From: an uncultured Alistipes sp.
GTDB lineage: Bacteria > Bacteroidota > Bacteroidia > Bacteroidales > Rikenellaceae
DNA: 35,009 nt
Assembly: GCA_900769445.1 (NCBI GenBank)
Contig: CAAGGR010000018.1
Location: forward strand, 1-35,009
Reading direction: 5' to 3'
Shown here: piece after piece, positions 33,101 through 35,009 of the stretch
How the letters are laid out: every line of letters begins with the position of its first letter
Numbering within the stretch: the stretch's first letter is position 1
Notes under the pieces: model-generated
What the model saw: the letters and a program-made list of their open reading frames with translations, nothing else
Databases searched by the model: none
Told to the model about the DNA's origin: nothing
Position numbers and translations under genes: made by a program

Positions 33101-33305
33101 CCTGCTCGATAGGTGCTGCCACCGCCTGAGATACCGTCTCCGCACCCGCACCAGGGTAGTTTGCCGAGACCTTTACTACAGGTGGTACAATCTGCGGATA
33201 TTGATCTACGGGAAGAAGCACAAGACCTATGACACCCACCAGAACTATGAGTATCGATATAACCGTAGAGAATATCGGTCTATCAATAAAAAAATCACTC
33301 TTCAT
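30192..33305 (-). CDS. RND multidrug efflux pump, HAE1 family (AcrB-like)
   Basis: A 1037-residue inner-membrane proton-driven pump. Two halves each have one N-terminal helix, a large periplasmic loop and a bundle of helices. The start MKSDFFIDRPIFSTVISILIVLVG is the family's first helix. The proton relay in TM4 is present as GTVVDDAIVVVENV, and the second half has the matching GLAAKNAILIVEFAKEQ. The signature PGMSGMLYRQF lies just after TM5. Length and motifs are complete, so it should be functional. Substrates cannot be read from sequence. It overlaps the adaptor gene by 11 bp. Confidence 0.96.
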   Translation of the reverse strand: MKSDFFIDRPIFSTVISILIVLVGVIGLVLLPVDQYPQIVPPVVKVSANYPGAGAETVSQAVAAPIEQVLNGTPGMLYMESQSTNTGNFSVTITFDIDTDPDLAAVEIQNRVKGAEARLPAEVVQNGISIDKQASSKLMTITLKSNDPKFDEIYLSNYATLNVLDMIRRVNGVGQVSNVGSRYYAMQIKVRPEQLAAMGLTVQDLQKAIKEQNRESAAGVLGQQPIEGIDVTIPIVAHGRLSSVSEFEDIVIKTNNDGSILRLRDVAEVALEAQSYTTESGINGENAAVLDVKMLPGMNAMQVSRAVRETMEQISKNFPEGISYDIPFDMTDYINQSINEVYKTLLEALILVILVVFLSLQNWRSTLVPAIAVPISLIGTLGVMLVFGFTLNMLTLLGLVLAIGTVVDDAIVVVENVDRIMREEGLSAYEATKKAMRGIGGALVATSLVLCAVFVPVSFLPGMSGMLYRQFTITIAVSVIISTIVALTLSPVMCSKYLRLEDQDPSKKNRLFRAINRWLERGNQWYERLIVAALNNSKRVFILFGLSLVAILVMMRWVPQSFMPQEDQGYFTVELALPEGASLERTREVTDRAIAELMEESDVEHVLNVTGSSPRVGTNQSRSQLTVIMKPWEEREEKNLSQFMNRVRRDLSRYPESVVTLSSPPVIPGLGNSGGFEMALEARGNTTYSELQQAVDTLLHYASMRPELSRVSSSMQDEIPQLYIDVDRDMAKLMGVSVSDIFTTMKTFTGSVYVNDFNLFNRVYRVYIQADAPYRATQNNMNLYFVKGNGGEMIPIPSLGTTSYTTGPGAIKRFNMYYSASITGEAANGYSSGQAMAALEEIVEEHIPYDVGVEWSGLSYQEKQQSGQTGLVLILAFLFVFLFLAAQYESWSVPIAVLLSLPVACVGAFVGIVIFGLENNVYFQIGLVMLIGLAAKNAILIVEFAKEQVDRGVDVVEATVKAAVMRFKPIVMTSLTFVLGMLPLVFATGPGADSRQSIGVGVFFGMLVAMTIGIVVVPFFFVWIYRIKSKIKAKRKR

Positions 33306-34524
33306 TCTTCTCCTCCTCGCTCTCGTTTACAATCTCAACACGCATACCATGGCTTAGCTTGTGGAAACCCTCGACAATTATATTCTCATTCCTACCCAAG
33401 CCTCGCTCAACGACAACCTTATTTAGAACCTCAGGTCCAAGCTCAATAAAACGCTTCTCCACAATGCTATCAGGGCGCACAACAAAGATATAGGCACCAC
33501 CCTTCTCGATAACCAACGCCTTGGTTGGCACAACAATAGCATCTTCGTGGACATCCATCAATAGACGCACCTTTGTTAGCTGACCAGGGAGTAGGATATG
33601 GTCGGGATTAGGCATCTGCGCACGCACTGAGAATGTTCCTGTATTTGGGTCTACTTGCGGATCAGCAAAGTCCACTAAACCACGAAATGGATACTCTGTA
33701 TTATCCGCCAAGGTGATTGTAACATAAGGATTCCAATCTCTATCCTCAATTGTTCGACCAAGATTTACATTACGCTCCTTGCTACGAAGATAATCCAACG
33801 CCGTCATACTGAAGTTAACCTCCACCGTATCGCTGTTCACCACCGTTGCGAGGAGCGACTTACCTCCAGGACCCACAAGCGTACCAATATCTGCCGAACT
33901 CTCGCTAATAAATCCCGATATAGGAGAGCGTACCGAGGTGTAGCTTAGTGCGATTTCCGCCTGCGTTAGGTCTGCCTCGCTCATAACCACCTCAGCCTGT
34001 GCCGACTCAAATGCCGCTATGGCATTGTCCAAATCGAGCTGACTCGCTGCATTCTGCTCATAAAGTGGGCGTATACGATTGAGGTCGCGCTCCGCCTTAA
34101 GTTTCAAAGCCTCATTCTTCTTAAGTTGCGCCTTTGCCTTCTCCACACGCGCCGCATAAGACTTCTGGTCGATAGCAAAGAGCAGGTCATTCTTATTTAC
34201 ATAGCCACCCTCCTCAAAGTGCATTGTCTCCAAGTAGCCCTCCACGCGGGCGCGTATCTCCACATGCTGACGCGCCTTAATCTTACCAGCATACTCCACA
34301 TATATCTCAACATCCTCAACCACTACAGGCTCTGCTGACACCGTTGGATATACAGGCGCTCCTGGTCGAGGCCACTTTATATAGGCGACAAAAGCAACCA
34401 CCACAAGCAAGAGTGCGGCAAGAAGATACCAGGCCCAGCGAGGCGTGCGATTAACATTTTGAATACTATTCACAATAGGCTTACCTATGCGAGCAATCCT
34501 ATCTGTGGGAATATTTATCTGCAT
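33295..34524 (-). CDS. RND efflux periplasmic adaptor (membrane fusion protein)
   Basis: A 409-residue protein bridging the pump and outer-membrane channel. An N-terminal membrane anchor (WYLLAALLLVVVAFVAYI, about residues 33-50) has no lipobox Cys. Family blocks follow: lipoyl half YVEYAGKIKARQHVEIRARVEGYLETMHFEEGGYVNKNDLLFAID, an alpha-helical hairpin (residues about 115-190) with LSYTSVRSPISGFI, then the beta-barrel and membrane-proximal parts. It is the first gene of the operon (adaptor, pump, channel) and has a promoter about 53 nt upstream. Confidence 0.94.
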   Translation of the reverse strand: MQINIPTDRIARIGKPIVNSIQNVNRTPRWAWYLLAALLLVVVAFVAYIKWPRPGAPVYPTVSAEPVVVEDVEIYVEYAGKIKARQHVEIRARVEGYLETMHFEEGGYVNKNDLLFAIDQKSYAARVEKAKAQLKKNEALKLKAERDLNRIRPLYEQNAASQLDLDNAIAAFESAQAEVVMSEADLTQAEIALSYTSVRSPISGFISESSADIGTLVGPGGKSLLATVVNSDTVEVNFSMTALDYLRSKERNVNLGRTIEDRDWNPYVTITLADNTEYPFRGLVDFADPQVDPNTGTFSVRAQMPNPDHILLPGQLTKVRLLMDVHEDAIVVPTKALVIEKGGAYIFVVRPDSIVEKRFIELGPEVLNKVVVERGLGRNENIIVEGFHKLSHGMRVEIVNESEEEKNEE

Positions 34525-34576
34525 AACTACACATTTTTATCTTTTTAAGTTTAACTTTATTTTCAATATCGCCCTG

Positions 34577-34584
34577 CAAATATA
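34577..34584 (-). promoter_or_regulatory. -7 box of the RND efflux operon
   Basis: TATATTTG on the minus strand is an exact TAnnTTTG match; the -33 region is not convincing. The transcript would start near 34570, about 45 nt before the adaptor ATG. Confidence 0.55.
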
Positions 34585-34615
34585 GAAAAAAAAGCCTAAA
34601 ATTTAGATAAAATAC

Positions 34616-34670
34616 CAATAAAAAATAGAGGTGTGATAAAAGTGATGTATCATCACCTCTATCACACCTC
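34616..34670 (-). terminator. Nested hairpin with U-rich tail upstream of the RND operon
   Basis: GAGGTGTGATA (34628-34638) pairs perfectly with TATCACACCTC (34660-34670), and GTGATG pairs with CATCAC inside it. On the minus strand TATTTTTTATT follows. It could terminate leftward transcription or, lying 44 nt upstream of the RND -7 box, act as an operator. Confidence 0.6.
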
Positions 34671-34782
34671 CACTTTATGAGTGGTTATCACTCTCTATCG
34701 TAACACAAAAAGGCAAATGGCGCATCACACTCCTCGCATTACGCATATCGCTCCATAGACACGCCAACGACTATTGTGCTAC

Positions 34783-34820
34783 AAAAAAGGGGCTGACTAA
34801 AAAGTAACTTAGCCAGCCCC
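34783..34820 (-). terminator. Terminator of a leftward gene entering from the right edge
   Basis: GGGGCTG and CAGCCCC form a 7-bp stem, extended inside by CTAA with TTAG, followed on the minus strand by six Us. No complete gene for it is in the window. Confidence 0.7.
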
Positions 34821-34872
34821 CATAACCTAAGAGAGTGAATAAAAAGATGTAGTTTTAGGCTTAAGTTCCTTT

Positions 34873-34984
34873 TCACCGCTCACGCTCGGCATAGTCCGCA
34901 AGCGGCCTCTGCTCTCGCTTACTCGCAGCGTTGCGAAGCCCGAAAAAGCGGAGTTTACTGAGCGTAAATGAGTATTCCCGGGGC
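34873..34984 (-). other. Repeat-like open fragment at the contig end
   Basis: On the minus strand one frame is open from the adapter junction to a TGA at 34875-34873, giving ...KLRFFGLRNAASKREQRPLA then DYAERER. I have the impression that this tail recurs in many short hypothetical Bacteroidales proteins, which would make it a dispersed repeat more than a gene; I could not verify that. A high-copy repeat would also explain why assembly stopped here. Confidence 0.4.
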
Positions 34985-35009
34985 AGATCGGAAGAGCGTC
35001 GTGTAGGGA
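34985..35009. other. Illumina adapter sequence (assembly artefact)
   Basis: The last 25 bases begin AGATCGGAAGAGC and continue GTCGTGTAGGGA, which is the Illumina TruSeq universal adapter in reverse complement. It is not biological sequence. It also marks this position as a true contig end. Confidence 0.97.

Overview
The window looks like the end of a contig from a member of the Bacteroidales. Support for this: several intergenic regions carry the Bacteroidetes promoter pattern (a -7 box TAnnTTTG, with a TTTG/TTGC-like -33 box about 19 nt upstream); MurF and alanine racemase are fused; there is a Bacteroidetes-type LptD; and there is a fimbrillin-like lipoprotein. A Rikenellaceae/Alistipes-like source is possible, but I cannot fix the genus from this sequence. 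The last 25 bases are an Illumina adapter, so position 35009 is an assembly end.

Layout. 1-1379: N-terminal part of an OPT-family transporter (minus strand). 1460-5220: an accessory, repeat-rich stretch. It holds a four-helix-bundle (bIVP/Avd-like) gene, a fimbrillin-like lipoprotein preceded by a 44-residue ORF, four copies of a hairpin-forming repeat whose right arm is a 9-bp minisatellite of varying length, and several inverted repeats. 5221-9463 (plus): valS, rnhA, a flavin reductase and an unknown gene, tightly packed behind a long structured valS leader. 9549-10208 (minus): rplT and rpmI, without infC next to them. 10313-23218 (minus): a long housekeeping run in the order amidase, mutS2, murF-alr, RsmI-like methyltransferase, grpE, dnaJ, a membrane protein, mutL, rhomboid protease and a membrane-anchored EEP-family hydrolase. 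23372-26011 (plus): lptD. 26231-27892 (plus): four small genes, mostly envelope-type and mostly of unknown function. 27911-34524 (minus): an RND efflux operon (adaptor, pump, outer-membrane factor) followed by an AraC-family regulator with its own promoter. 34525-35009: terminators, a repeat-like fragment and the adapter.

Themes. The housekeeping run links cell-wall synthesis and remodelling (MurF-Alr, amidase), protein folding (DnaJ/GrpE) and DNA maintenance (MutL, MutS2). LptD and the small envelope genes lie on the other side of the amidase.

The best candidates for something undescribed are: (1) the valS 5' leader, whose first arm can pair with either of two downstream segments, one of them ending 6 nt before the valS start codon; (2) the 9-bp minisatellite hairpin repeat family, two copies of which flank the four-helix-bundle gene; and (3) a MutL whose endonuclease metal-binding motif looks degenerate. 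No CRISPR array, tRNA, rRNA, transposase or reverse transcriptase was seen.
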